DNA of 64,000 nucleotides from Gulosibacter sediminis. Lineage in GTDB: Bacteria > Actinomycetota > Actinomycetes > Actinomycetales > Microbacteriaceae. Location: NCBI RefSeq assembly GCF_023370115.1, contig NZ_CP097160.1, positions 2,480,001 through 2,544,000 on the forward strand, given 5' to 3'. The position numbers and the translations under genes are program-made. The first letter of the stretch is position 1. Every line of letters begins with the position of its first letter. The notes beneath the pieces were generated by a model that saw nothing but the letters and a program-made list of their open reading frames with translations, did no database searches and was not told where the DNA came from. Positions 47,244 to 56,581 of this stretch are shown here, piece after piece.

Positions 47244-49229
47244 CTACCAAATCTCAACACGGTCGGCCTCGTCGAGCCACAGCGCGTCGTCGGGCCCAAC
47301 CTCGAAGGCCTCGTAGAACGGGGTGAGGTTGCGCACAATCTGGTTGCAGCGGAACTCGGCGGGCGAGTGTGGGTCGACCGCGAGCAGCATCTTCATGTAC
47401 TCGGGGCGACGCTTCTCTCGCCAGGCCTGGGCCCACGACAAATAGAAGCGCTGCGCGCCCGTGAGCCCGTCGATGACCGGCGACTCGGCGCCGTCGAGGT
47501 GGCGCAGGTACGCCTTCCAGGCGATGCCGAGGCCGCCGAGGTCGCCGATGTTCTCGCCGATCGTGAGCTCGCCGTTGACGGTCTCGCCGTCGACGCCCGC
47601 GGGCGACAGGGCCGAGTACTGGCCGATGAGCGAGGCGGTGTGCCGCTCGAAGGCCTCGCGGTCGGCCTCCGTCCACCAGTCGACGAGTCGACCGTCGCCG
47701 TCGTACTTCGAGCCCTGGTCGTCGAAGCCGTGGCCGATCTCGTGACCGATCACCGCGCCGATGGCGCCGTAGTTCGCGGCCGCGTCGCGGTGTTCGTCGA
47801 AGAACGGCAGCTGCAGAATCGCCGCGGGGAACACGATCTCGTTCTGGTTCGGCAGGTAGTAGGCGTTCACCGTCTGCGGCGTCATGAGCCAGAGGTCGCG
47901 GTCGACCGGCTTGCCGATGCGCGCGTAGACACGCTCGGTCTCGACGACGGTCGAGCGACGCACGTTGCCGACGAGGTCGCGCGGCGACACCTCGAGCTGC
48001 GAGTAGTCGAGCCACTTGACGGGGTAGCCGATCTTCGGCGTGAACTTCGCGAGCTTGTCGAGCGCCTTGCGCTTCGTGTCCTCGCCCATCCAATCAAGCT
48101 CGGTGATTGAGTCGCGGTAGGCGGCGAGCAGGTCGGCGACGAGCGCATCCATCTTGCCCTTGGCCTCGGGCTTGAAGTGGCGGCGCACGTACTCTTCGCC
48201 AACGACCTCGCCGAGCAGGCCCTCGACGTGGGCGACGCCGCGCTTCCAGCGGTCGCGCTGCTGCGGCACGCCCTGCAGCGTGGTGCCGTAGAACTCGAAG
48301 TTTGCCGACGAGATCTCGGGCGAGAGCACGGCCGAGTAGTTGAGCGTGATCCTCCAGATGAGCCAGTCGCGCCATGCGTCGAGGCGGTCCTCGGTGAGCA
48401 GCGTCGCGACGCCCTCGAAGAAGCTCGGCTCGCTCACGACGAAGCGGTCGAGCGCGCCCTCGGGCAGCTGCAGCTCCTGCAGCCAGCCGCGCATGTCGAG
48501 GCCCTCGAACTTCGCGAGGAACTCGTCGAGCGTCGTCGGGTTGTAGGTCTGGTCGGCCTCGCGCGTGCGCACGACGTCCCAGTGGTGCTTCGCGATCTCG
48601 GTTTCGAGGTCGAAGATGCGCTGGGCGCGGCCGTCGGGGTTCGGCACGTCGACGAGGCGCAGCATCCGGTCGATGTGTGCGAGGTAGGCCTCGCGGATCG
48701 GCGCGTACTGCTCTTCGCGGTAGTACGACTCGTCGGGCAGGCCGAGGCCGCCCTGCTCGGCGTAGAGGATGTTCGTGTCGGGGTCGCCGACGTCGCCGAT
48801 GACGTACATCGCGGTGAAGCCCGAGACGCCCTGGCGTTCCTGGCGGCCGAGCACCCAGAGGAACTCCTCGATTGACGAGACGACAAGCGCCTGCATGATG
48901 TCCTGCGTGATCGGCTCGGCGCCGAGGCGGGTCAGCAGCTCCTCGTCCATGAACGCGGCGTAGGCGTCGGCGGCCTTGCGCAGCGGTGAGCCGGGCTCAG
49001 CGTCGGCATGCTCCTCGAGGATCTCGCGCACCGCAACCTCGGCCTCGTCGGCGAGCTGGTGGAACGAGCCGTAGCCGCTCTTATCGGCGGGGATCTCAGT
49101 CTCGCGCAGCCAGGCGCCGTTGACGTGACGGAACAGGTCGTCCTGTACCCGAACATCCTGATCGAACGAGCCGCTGTCGATGCCCGAGGGCAGCTGCTCG
49201 GTGGGCTCCGTTGCATTCTCTGCAGTCAT
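47244..49229 (-). CDS. M13 family metallopeptidase (neprilysin/PepO-like)
   Basis: A 661-residue zinc endopeptidase. The start SGSFDQDVRVQDDLFRHVNGAWL is typical of M13 enzymes. The catalytic site is VIGHEIGHGFDDQGSKYDGDG with the third zinc ligand in GENIGDLGG; NAYYLPNQNEIVFPAAIL precedes it. No signal peptide is present, so it is probably cytoplasmic, as for other actinobacterial PepO proteins. TAGGGT lies 7 nt before the ATG and no Shine-Dalgarno is seen. Confidence 0.93.
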   Translation of the reverse strand: MTAENATEPTEQLPSGIDSGSFDQDVRVQDDLFRHVNGAWLRETEIPADKSGYGSFHQLADEAEVAVREILEEHADAEPGSPLRKAADAYAAFMDEELLTRLGAEPITQDIMQALVVSSIEEFLWVLGRQERQGVSGFTAMYVIGDVGDPDTNILYAEQGGLGLPDESYYREEQYAPIREAYLAHIDRMLRLVDVPNPDGRAQRIFDLETEIAKHHWDVVRTREADQTYNPTTLDEFLAKFEGLDMRGWLQELQLPEGALDRFVVSEPSFFEGVATLLTEDRLDAWRDWLIWRITLNYSAVLSPEISSANFEFYGTTLQGVPQQRDRWKRGVAHVEGLLGEVVGEEYVRRHFKPEAKGKMDALVADLLAAYRDSITELDWMGEDTKRKALDKLAKFTPKIGYPVKWLDYSQLEVSPRDLVGNVRRSTVVETERVYARIGKPVDRDLWLMTPQTVNAYYLPNQNEIVFPAAILQLPFFDEHRDAAANYGAIGAVIGHEIGHGFDDQGSKYDGDGRLVDWWTEADREAFERHTASLIGQYSALSPAGVDGETVNGELTIGENIGDLGGLGIAWKAYLRHLDGAESPVIDGLTGAQRFYLSWAQAWREKRRPEYMKMLLAVDPHSPAEFRCNQIVRNLTPFYEAFEVGPDDALWLDEADRVEIW

Positions 49230-49295
49230 ACGCCCAACCCTATGTCAGCCCGCCCGCGACCGAGGTGGGTGCGATCGCTTCCTACAATGGGCGCG
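49230..49295. promoter_or_regulatory. Divergent promoters of the M13 peptidase and MATE genes
   Basis: A 66-bp gap between two ATGs. The minus strand has TAGGGT at 49237-49242 (7 nt from ATG); the plus strand has TACAAT at 49283-49288 (7 nt from ATG). Both fit leaderless starts. Confidence 0.55.
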
Positions 49296-50618
49296 ATGGC
49301 TACGCAGCAACTCACGCGCCGGATGCTGGCGCTCGCGATCCCCGCGCTTGGCGCGCTGATCGCGCAGCCGCTCTTCGTCGCGACCGACACCGCGATGGTG
49401 GGGCACCTCGGCGAGCCGGTGCTCGCGGGCCTCGCCGTCGGTTCGACGGTGGTGTCGACGCTCGTCGGCCTGATGGTGTTTCTCGCCTACACGACCACGC
49501 CCACGGTGGCTCGGCGCCTCGGGGCCGGTGACAAGCCCGGTGCCGTGCGTGCCGGCATCGACGGCATGTGGCTCGGCTTCGCCTGCGGCATCGTGTTGCT
49601 CCTCGTCGGCCTGCCCCTCGCTGCCCCGGTCGTCGCTGGCTTTGCGCAGGATGCGATGGTCGCGCAGGCGGCGATGAGCTACCTCACGATTTCGCTGTGG
49701 GGTCTGCCCGGGATGCTGCTCACGCTCGCCGCAACCGGCCTCCTGCGTGGGTTGCAGGACACCCGCACGCCGCTGGTCGTCTCGGTTGCCGGTGCCCTCG
49801 CGAACGTGGTGCTCAATGCGGTATTCATCTACGGTCTCAACCTCGGCATCGCGGGTTCGGCCCTCGGCACCGTCGTCGCCGAGTGGGGCATGGCGCTGGT
49901 CTACGTGGTGATTGCCCGCCGGGCCGCGATCGCGCACGGGGTGTCACTGCGCCCCGGCATCGGCGACCCACGGCAGGCGCTCACCGCTTCGGGGCTCATG
50001 ATCTTGCGCACGGTGACGATGCGCATCGCGCTCATCCTGCTCGTGTGGGCGGGCGGGCAACTCGGGGTGACCGAACTCGCAACGCTGCAGGTGACCTACA
50101 CGATCTTCAACGTGCTCGTCTTCGTGCTCGACGCGCTGGCGATCGCCGCGCAGGCGATGGTCGGACACGACCTCGGTGTTGGTGACCGCGACACCGTGCG
50201 GCGAGTGACGCGGCTGCTCACTTGGTGGGGCATCGGTCTCGGCGCCGTACTCGGCGTGCTCGTCGTCGCGGCCTCCGGGGTGCTCGGTTTCATCTTCACA
50301 ACCGACAGCCGGGTGCTCGACCTGCTGCCCGGCGCGATCGCGACGATGGCGGCGACGTTGCCGCTGTGTGGCTTCGTGTTCGCCCTCGACGGCGTGCTCA
50401 TCGGCGCGGGTGACATCGCCTACCTCGCCTGGGTCGGCCTGATCAACCTCGCGGTGTTCGTGGCCTGTGTGTGGCTCGTACTCGTCTTCGTGCCTGGTGA
50501 CGCCGGGCTGTTCTGGCTCTGGGCCGCATACGGTGGCGGTTTCATGCTCTCGCGCGGCGTGACGCTTGGCGCGCGCGTCGCGGGGAGCCGCTGGGTCGTG
50601 ACCGGCGCATCCCGCTAG
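49296..50618 (+). CDS. MATE family efflux transporter (DinF-like)
   Basis: A 440-residue cation/drug antiporter with 12 membrane segments. It starts MLALAIPALGALIAQPLFVATDTAMVGHLGE and contains the MATE phrases GLLRGLQDTRTPLVVSV and DALAIAAQAMVGHDLGVGD. The ATG at 49296 is preceded by TACAAT at 7 nt; an ATG three codons upstream is possible. It belongs to the DinF branch, whose substrates are poorly known. Upstream neighbour is divergent; nucS follows with its own promoter. Confidence 0.9.
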   Translation: MATQQLTRRMLALAIPALGALIAQPLFVATDTAMVGHLGEPVLAGLAVGSTVVSTLVGLMVFLAYTTTPTVARRLGAGDKPGAVRAGIDGMWLGFACGIVLLLVGLPLAAPVVAGFAQDAMVAQAAMSYLTISLWGLPGMLLTLAATGLLRGLQDTRTPLVVSVAGALANVVLNAVFIYGLNLGIAGSALGTVVAEWGMALVYVVIARRAAIAHGVSLRPGIGDPRQALTASGLMILRTVTMRIALILLVWAGGQLGVTELATLQVTYTIFNVLVFVLDALAIAAQAMVGHDLGVGDRDTVRRVTRLLTWWGIGLGAVLGVLVVAASGVLGFIFTTDSRVLDLLPGAIATMAATLPLCGFVFALDGVLIGAGDIAYLAWVGLINLAVFVACVWLVLVFVPGDAGLFWLWAAYGGGFMLSRGVTLGARVAGSRWVVTGASR

Positions 50619-50674
50619 CGACTTCTCGAGCTCGCGTCTGCGAGAACAGAGCGCCGAACGGCTAATCTATCGGG

Positions 50675-51370
50675 GTGCGTTTGGTGATTGCTCGTTGCTC
50701 GGTTGACTATGTCGGTCGGCTCACTGCCCATTTGCCCGAGGCGACGCGTCTGCTGATCCACAAGGCCGACGGCTCGCTGCTCGTGCACAGCGACGGCGGC
50801 AGCTACAAGCCGCTCAACTGGATGAGCCCGCCGTGCGTGTTCGCCGAGGTTGAGCCGAACGATGAGCAGGCGGATGCGGGCATCGCGCAGATCTGGGAGG
50901 TTACGCACAAGAAGACGGGCGACAAGCTCCGCGTGCAGCTCTTCGAGGTTCTCAGCGACTCCGACCACCACCTCGGCATCGACCCGGGCCTCATGAAGGA
51001 CGGCGTCGAAGCCCACCTCCAGGAGCTCCTCGCCGCGCAGATCGAGCGGCTCGGCGACGGCCACGAGCTCGTGCGCCGCGAGTACATGACCGCGATCGGC
51101 CCCGTCGATATTCTCGCGCGCGACGAGGCGGGCAAGTCGGTCGCCGTCGAGATCAAGCGCCGCGGCGAAATCGACGGCGTCGAGCAGCTCACCCGCTACC
51201 TCGAGCTGATGAACCGCGACCCGCTGCTCGCGCCCGTGACCGGCGTGTTTGCGGCGCAGGAGATCAAGCCGCAGGCCCGCACGCTCGCCGAGGACCGTGG
51301 CATTCGCTGCGTCGTGCTCGACTATGACGACATGCGCGGCACCGACTCGGGCGCTCCGCGGCTGTTCTAG
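50675..51370 (+). CDS. nucS: Mismatch-specific endonuclease NucS (EndoMS)
   Basis: A 231-residue nuclease that cuts both strands at mismatches and replaces MutS/MutL repair in actinobacteria. The N-terminal domain begins [20 protein letters not shown]; the C-terminal RecB-like nuclease domain contains [23 protein letters not shown] with the catalytic Asp and Glu-x-Lys. The last residues APRLF form the sliding-clamp-binding tail. It starts at GTG 50675 with TAATCT 6 nt upstream and no Shine-Dalgarno. Confidence 0.95.
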   Translation: MRLVIARCSVDYVGRLTAHLPEATRLLIHKADGSLLVHSDGGSYKPLNWMSPPCVFAEVEPNDEQADAGIAQIWEVTHKKTGDKLRVQLFEVLSDSDHHLGIDPGLMKDGVEAHLQELLAAQIERLGDGHELVRREYMTAIGPVDILARDEAGKSVAVEIKRRGEIDGVEQLTRYLELMNRDPLLAPVTGVFAAQEIKPQARTLAEDRGIRCVVLDYDDMRGTDSGAPRLF

Positions 51371-51380
51371 GCTGCCCGCG

Positions 51381-52481
51381 ATGCGACTCTTCTTCGACGC
51401 CCGGTACATCCGCACCGACTTCCACGACGGCATCAGCCGTTACACCGCACAGCTCGGCAACGCCGTGCACGCGCTGGCCGCCGACGAGGTGACGTTTCTC
51501 ATTCACGACCGACGCCAGCTCGAACACCTGCCCGAGGGCGCGAACTGGCTGCTGTTCCACTCGAACGAGTCGGCGCTCGAACCGATCGCGGCGCTCAAGC
51601 TGAACAAGTACCGCCCCGACGTCGTCTTCTCGCCGCTGCAGACCATCGGCACGACCGGACGCAAGTACAAGGCGATCGTGACGCTGCACGACCTCATCTA
51701 CTACCGGCACCGCCGCCCGCCGAGCAACCTCAACCTCGCGCTACGCCTCGGCTGGCGCGCCTACCACCTCACCTATTGGCCGCAGCGGGCCGCGCTCAAC
51801 GGTGCCGACGCAGTCGCAACGGTGTCGGAGGTCTCGAAGCGCGAGATCCTCGGGCACCGGCTCACGAAGCGCCCGGTGCACGTGATTCCGAACGCGCCGA
51901 ACGACCTGTGCGCGCTGCTGCCCGCCGACACGAGCCCCGCATCCGGCACCGGCCGCAACCTCGTCTACATGGGCTCGTTCATGCCCTACAAGAACGTCGA
52001 GACGCTCATTCGCGGTATGGAGCTGCTGCCCGGCCGCACCCTGCACCTGCTCAGCCGCATCTCGCCCGAGCGGCTCGAGGAGCTCGAGCGGGTGGTCGAG
52101 CAGACGCCGCTCGCCGACGGCGCCGAGATCGTGTTCCACGGCGGCGTGAGCGACGAGGAGTACGCGGCCCTGCTCGCCGACGATGCGCTGCTCGTCACCG
52201 CATCGCTCGACGAGGGCTACGGCCTGCCGATCGCCGAGGCCCTCGCGCTCGGCGTGCCCGCCGTCGTGAGCGACCTTGAGATCTTCCACGAGGTCGCGGG
52301 CGACGGCGCCGCCTACTTCGCGGCGACGAGCCCCGACGAGTTCGCACAACAGGTCGAATCGCTCAGCACCCCCGAGGCGCGCCAGGCGAAATCGGCCGCC
52401 GGGCTCGAGCACATTTCGCGGTTCACGTGGGCCGCCTCGGCGCAGCGGCTGCTCGAGCTGGCGCGCGAACTCGCCGGGTAG
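51381..52481 (+). CDS. Glycosyltransferase family 4-like
   Basis: A 366-residue GT-B enzyme. The N-terminal domain starts MRLFFDARYIRTDFHDGISRY; the C-terminal domain has RNLVYMGSFMPYKNVETLIRG and the nucleotide-sugar region ASLDEGYGLPIAEALALGVPAVVSD with the E-x7-E-like pair. It probably transfers a sugar to a cell-envelope glycan or lipid; donor and acceptor are unknown. TAGGCT, which overlaps the nucS stop, lies 7 nt before the ATG. Confidence 0.87.
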   Translation: MRLFFDARYIRTDFHDGISRYTAQLGNAVHALAADEVTFLIHDRRQLEHLPEGANWLLFHSNESALEPIAALKLNKYRPDVVFSPLQTIGTTGRKYKAIVTLHDLIYYRHRRPPSNLNLALRLGWRAYHLTYWPQRAALNGADAVATVSEVSKREILGHRLTKRPVHVIPNAPNDLCALLPADTSPASGTGRNLVYMGSFMPYKNVETLIRGMELLPGRTLHLLSRISPERLEELERVVEQTPLADGAEIVFHGGVSDEEYAALLADDALLVTASLDEGYGLPIAEALALGVPAVVSDLEIFHEVAGDGAAYFAATSPDEFAQQVESLSTPEARQAKSAAGLEHISRFTWAASAQRLLELARELAG

Positions 52482-52509
52482 CCAGGTGGTCGCGGCTACC
52501 CTGGAGCGC

Positions 52510-53259
52510 GTGACCACCGACGAATCGATTGAGACCCGCACGGCGCAGCCCGCTGCATCCCTGCCGCCCCGCGCCGTGAGCCTGCCGCACGGCACCGGCA
52601 TCGCGCCGTTTACGGCAGTGCTGTGGGATCTCGACGGCACGATCAGCGACTCGGCCGCCGGCATCATCGACGCGATGCGCCGCACCTATGACACGCTGCG
52701 CATGCCGATTCCCAACGACGCGACGCTGCGCAGCTACGTCGGCCCGCCGATCATCGACACGTTCCGCGAGCAGGGGCTCGACGACGCGATCGAGCTCACC
52801 CACGCGCTCGAGACCTACCGCGAGATTTACAACGAGGAGGGCCTGCTTGCGTCGCCGCAGTTCCCGGGCGTCGGCGACATCATCCGCGAGCTTCACGCCG
52901 CCGGCATGCCGCAGTCGACCGCGACGAGCAAGCCCGAGGAAGCGGCGACGCGCGTGCTCGTGGCGTACGGCCTCGCCTCCCAGTTCGACTTCATCACCGG
53001 CGCGACCGCTGACGAGTCGCGCTCCGAGAAGGCGGATGTGGTGGCAGAAGCCCTCGCCCGGCTCCGCGGCCAGGGCGTCGACCTCAGCAACGTGCTGATG
53101 ATTGGCGACCGCTTCTACGACGTTGAGGGTTCAGGCGTGCACGGCGTGCCCGCAACCTACGTGACGTGGGGCTACGGCCGGCTCGGAGAGGAAGCGGGCG
53201 CGGTTGCAGTGGTGACGACCCCTGCGGAGCTGCGCAGCGTATTGGGGCTGCCGCAGTAG
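52510..53259 (+). CDS. HAD hydrolase, phosphoglycolate-phosphatase-like
   Basis: A 249-residue HAD phosphatase. After a 33-residue extension it has the nucleophile motif VLWDLDGTISDSAAGI, a helical cap with SYVGPPIIDTFREQGLDD, the motif II/III region TATSKPEEAATRVLVAYGL and the metal motif MIGDRFYDVEGSGVHG. This layout matches Gph/PpaX-type enzymes. It starts at GTG 52510, with TACCCT 7 nt upstream. Substrate uncertain. Confidence 0.87.
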   Translation: MTTDESIETRTAQPAASLPPRAVSLPHGTGIAPFTAVLWDLDGTISDSAAGIIDAMRRTYDTLRMPIPNDATLRSYVGPPIIDTFREQGLDDAIELTHALETYREIYNEEGLLASPQFPGVGDIIRELHAAGMPQSTATSKPEEAATRVLVAYGLASQFDFITGATADESRSEKADVVAEALARLRGQGVDLSNVLMIGDRFYDVEGSGVHGVPATYVTWGYGRLGEEAGAVAVVTTPAELRSVLGLPQ

Positions 53260-53280
53260 ACCGGCCCAAAGGGGAACAGG

Positions 53281-55191
53281 ATGACCGCACAACGACTCAC
53301 CAGGACCACTGCGCTCGGGTTACTCGCGACGGTGCTGGCCACCCTCATCTTGGGGCCGACGCCTCTCGCCGCGAGCGCCCAGTCTCCCGTAGCCACCGGT
53401 GTCAACGATTTCTCGTTTTCGAGTTGGCACACCGATATTTACGCCACGATCGAGCGCGGTGACTTCGGCGGCGATGTCGTGCGCGCCGAGTTCACCGAAA
53501 CGATCACGGCCGAGTTCCCCGATTTCGACCAGAACCGCGGCATCGTGCGCGGGATTCCCGTCGATATGGGCGGGCAGACGATGCGCATCGAGGATGTCTC
53601 GGTGACCGACGGCGACGGCAACCCCGTGCCGTACGAGACCGAGCAGGAGTTCGGGGCGAACGACCTCGTGCTCGTGATCGGCAACGAGTACGTGCACGGC
53701 TCGACGACCTACGTCATCGAGTACACCCTCGTGAACACCCTCATTGAACGCGGTGATTCATCCCCCTACGCCCTCTTCGCACCAAACCTCACGCCGCCGC
53801 AACGCTCGCAGTCCATCGACGAGTTCTCGGCCGAGGTGAGCCTGGATCCCCGTCTCTGGGATGCCCTGCAGCAGCAAACCAGCTACGACGATTCGCCTGG
53901 CTACGACGGCCTCGATGCGAACTGCTACATCGGCGCGAGCTTTCAAAACAACTACTGCGACTTCTCGGTCGAGCCTGGGATCGACTTCGTGATGATCACG
54001 ATCGACCCCGTCAATCTCGGCGACGAGGATGTCACGCTCGATTTGCGGCTCGACCCGTCGGAAGTGCAGTTGCCGAACTTCCTCGAGAAGCTCACGGCCA
54101 CGCAGCGGCTTGCCTTTTGGCTTGCGCTCGGACTGCTCATCGTCGGGATCGGCTTGCTCGTGTTGTTGCATCGCATCCGTCGTCCGAAGCCGCTGATGCC
54201 GATCATCCCCCGCTACTCAAGCGAGATTTCACCGCTGCGCGCCGCGGTGCTGCTCCACGGCGGCCGAGTACCGCCGGATGGGCCCGCGTTCCGCGCCCAC
54301 GTGCTCGACGTTGCCGTGCGCGGTGGGGTCCAGCTTGAAGAGGACGACCAGGAGAAGGCCAAGCCGCTCGTGCGCTTGCGTTACGCCGAGCCCACCGAAG
54401 AGCTGCCCAAGCAAACCCAGCACTTCCGTCACAACGTGCTCAACGTGAAGAACGAGGGCGACTCGACGTTGCTCGTTCAGAACAGCCAGAAGCTCGCGAC
54501 ACGATGGCGTTCGTTCGCTAACGCCGCAGTGAAGCGCGTCGAAGAGGACGGCCTCACCGCGGTGTCGCGCCGGGTGCAATGGTCGAAGGCCCTCGTGTCG
54601 GTGGCCCTCTGGTTGTACCTCGCGGCAGTCGCGTTCGTAATCTGGCAGTACGCCCACGTGAGCGAAGACCTCATGTGGATTCCGCTTTGTTCGACGCTCC
54701 TTGGCGTCGTCGCCCTCGGCGCTCAGCTCGTGGTGCTCACGCTGAATCCGCGCCAACTCACCGAATCGGGGCGCGAGGCGCTCACCGAACTCTATGGCGT
54801 GCGCGACTACCTGCGCCTGGCAGAAGAGGACCGCTTGCGCGCGCTGCAGGGGCCCGAGACGGCCGAGCGCATCTCGGGGCCGGGCCTGGATGCGGCAACG
54901 GTGCTGCACGTTTACGAACGCCTCCTGCCCTTCGCCGTGCTCTTCAAGATGTCCAAGGAATGGGCACAGGTCATCGACCTCAAGTACACCGAGGCCGACA
55001 CTTCACCCTCCTACGTGAGCGGTCACGCCGCCGGCATCATGTGGGCTGACCAGCAGCTCCACACCGTCACCCCGAGCTATTCCTCGCCGGGCAGCTCGGA
55101 CGGCAGCAGCTATTCGGGCTCATCTAGCTCGTTCTCCGGCGGCGGCTCGGCCGGCGGCGGGTTCGGCGGTGGCTCGGTGGGCGGGCACTAG
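53281..55191 (+). CDS. DUF2207 domain membrane protein
   Basis: A 636-residue envelope protein of unknown role. A signal peptide (LGLLATVLATLILGPTPLAASAQS) leads to an extracytoplasmic DUF2207 region (IYATIERGDFGGDVVRAEFTETIT and a following YVIEYTLVNTL). A first membrane helix at LAFWLALGLLIVGIGLLVLL, a cytoplasmic part and a pair of helices (VSVALWLYLAAVAFVIW, LCSTLLGVVALGAQLVVL) follow. The C-terminus is a Ser/Gly-rich tail ending GGGFGGGSVGGH, which is typical of the family. AAGGGGAACAGG precedes the ATG. Confidence 0.85.
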   Translation: MTAQRLTRTTALGLLATVLATLILGPTPLAASAQSPVATGVNDFSFSSWHTDIYATIERGDFGGDVVRAEFTETITAEFPDFDQNRGIVRGIPVDMGGQTMRIEDVSVTDGDGNPVPYETEQEFGANDLVLVIGNEYVHGSTTYVIEYTLVNTLIERGDSSPYALFAPNLTPPQRSQSIDEFSAEVSLDPRLWDALQQQTSYDDSPGYDGLDANCYIGASFQNNYCDFSVEPGIDFVMITIDPVNLGDEDVTLDLRLDPSEVQLPNFLEKLTATQRLAFWLALGLLIVGIGLLVLLHRIRRPKPLMPIIPRYSSEISPLRAAVLLHGGRVPPDGPAFRAHVLDVAVRGGVQLEEDDQEKAKPLVRLRYAEPTEELPKQTQHFRHNVLNVKNEGDSTLLVQNSQKLATRWRSFANAAVKRVEEDGLTAVSRRVQWSKALVSVALWLYLAAVAFVIWQYAHVSEDLMWIPLCSTLLGVVALGAQLVVLTLNPRQLTESGREALTELYGVRDYLRLAEEDRLRALQGPETAERISGPGLDAATVLHVYERLLPFAVLFKMSKEWAQVIDLKYTEADTSPSYVSGHAAGIMWADQQLHTVTPSYSSPGSSDGSSYSGSSSSFSGGGSAGGGFGGGSVGGH

Positions 55192-55201
55192 GTTCGCTGT
55201 C

Positions 55202-55897
55202 ATGACTGACTCGAAGTCGACTCGGGAGGTGAGCGCCAGGGTCTCCCGACGATGGCCGCTCGTCTCCGCGATCACGGCGTTCCTCCTCGTGACGTTGCTC
55301 GCGCTCATCGTGGTGTACCGAGAGGCGAACAAGCCCTTTGGCTTCGAGGTCGAGTGGATGAGCGAACTTGTCGAGCATCGCGGCGAGCCCTGGACCTGGC
55401 TCGCGCTCGTGTTCAACAGCGTCGGGGGCGGGGTGCTCGCGATCGCGGTGATTCCCGTCGTGACGATCGTCGGGCTGCTGCTGTTCCGGCGGCCCTGGGC
55501 GGCGCTTTACTACGCGTCCGCGACGATCCTCGCGACGCTCATCGTGCAGCTCGTGAAGAACATCGTCGGGCGACCGCGGCCCCTCGACATCCTCGTCGCG
55601 GCCGACCCCGGGTCGTTCCCGTCTGGCCACAGCGCGAACGCCGCCGTCATGGCCGCGACCTTCGCGATCATCTTCCCGCGCGTCTGGGTCTGGGTCGCGG
55701 GCGCGGTCTACACCGTCGGCATGATGCTTTCGCGCACCTACCTCGGCGCGCACTGGATCTCCGACACCATCGGCGGCCTGCTCATCGCGCTCGGCGTCGC
55801 GATCATCATCTGGGCCCCGCTCGCGAACCGGCTGCAGCGCGAGCGCGAACAACCGCATCCGCCCATCTGGCAGCGCGCCTCCAGCGAAAGCGCGTAA
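55202..55897 (+). CDS. PAP2-family phosphatase
   Basis: A 231-residue membrane phosphatase of the undecaprenyl-diphosphate/phosphatidate type. The three catalytic motifs are KNIVGRPRP, PSGHS and SRTYLGAHWISD, set among about six membrane helices. It may recycle the lipid carrier of cell-wall synthesis. The ATG at 55202 has TAGGTT 7 nt upstream, overlapping the preceding stop. DedA follows 9 nt later. Confidence 0.92.
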   Translation: MTDSKSTREVSARVSRRWPLVSAITAFLLVTLLALIVVYREANKPFGFEVEWMSELVEHRGEPWTWLALVFNSVGGGVLAIAVIPVVTIVGLLLFRRPWAALYYASATILATLIVQLVKNIVGRPRPLDILVAADPGSFPSGHSANAAVMAATFAIIFPRVWVWVAGAVYTVGMMLSRTYLGAHWISDTIGGLLIALGVAIIIWAPLANRLQREREQPHPPIWQRASSESA

Positions 55898-55906
55898 CCT
55901 CGCGGG

Positions 55907-56581
55907 GTGCCGTTTCACTCCGCGATCCTCGACATCCTCAACCCCGAAACCCTCTTGCCCGCGCTCGGGCCGTGGGTGCTCATCGGCATCGGGGTCATTA
56001 TCTTCATCGAGTCCGGGGTGCTCTTTCCGTTTCTGCCCGGCGACTCGCTGATCGTCACCGCGGCGATTCTCTCGACCCAGCTCGGCCTCACACCGTGGTC
56101 GATCGCGATCGTCGCGATCGTCGCCGCCATCGCGGGCGACCAAGTCGGCTACTTGCTCGGCAACCGCTTCGGGCGTCGACTCTTCAAGCCAGATGCGCGC
56201 ATCCTGCGCACCGAATACCTCGAGACGGCCGAACGATTCTTCGCAAAGTACGGCCCCTTCGCGCTCGTGCTCGGCCGATTCGTGCCCATCGTGCGCACGT
56301 ACGTGCCGCTCGCCGCGGGCACGGCGGCGCTGAAGTACCGCCGCTTCGTCATGTGGAACGTGCTCGGCGCCCTGCTCTGGGTGATCAGCCTCACGCTCGT
56401 CGGCACGCTGCTCGGCGGCATTCCGTTCGTGCGCGACAACATCGACGTACTCGCGATCGTCATCGTGCTCGTCTCGGTGCTGCCGGTCGTCATCGGCGCG
56501 CTCGTGCGCTGGCGCCGAGAGCGCACGAATGGCCCCGCCCTCGAGCCGATCGTCGCCGACGACGCGAGCCTGCTCGACTAG
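55907..56581 (+). CDS. DedA family membrane protein
   Basis: A 224-residue DedA/VTT-domain protein, a family implicated in flipping undecaprenyl phosphate or phospholipids. It shows FIESGVLFPFLPGDSLIVTAAIL, GDQVGYLLGNRFGRRLF, and FAKYGPFALVLGRFVPIVRTYVPLAAGTAAL, the usual F/YGxxxxxxxRFxPxxR motif. It starts at GTG 55907, with TAACCT (containing the PAP2 stop) 6 nt upstream. The adjacent PAP2 phosphatase could act in the same lipid-carrier cycle. It overlaps the convergent channel gene by 4 nt. Confidence 0.9.
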   Translation: MPFHSAILDILNPETLLPALGPWVLIGIGVIIFIESGVLFPFLPGDSLIVTAAILSTQLGLTPWSIAIVAIVAAIAGDQVGYLLGNRFGRRLFKPDARILRTEYLETAERFFAKYGPFALVLGRFVPIVRTYVPLAAGTAALKYRRFVMWNVLGALLWVISLTLVGTLLGGIPFVRDNIDVLAIVIVLVSVLPVVIGALVRWRRERTNGPALEPIVADDASLLD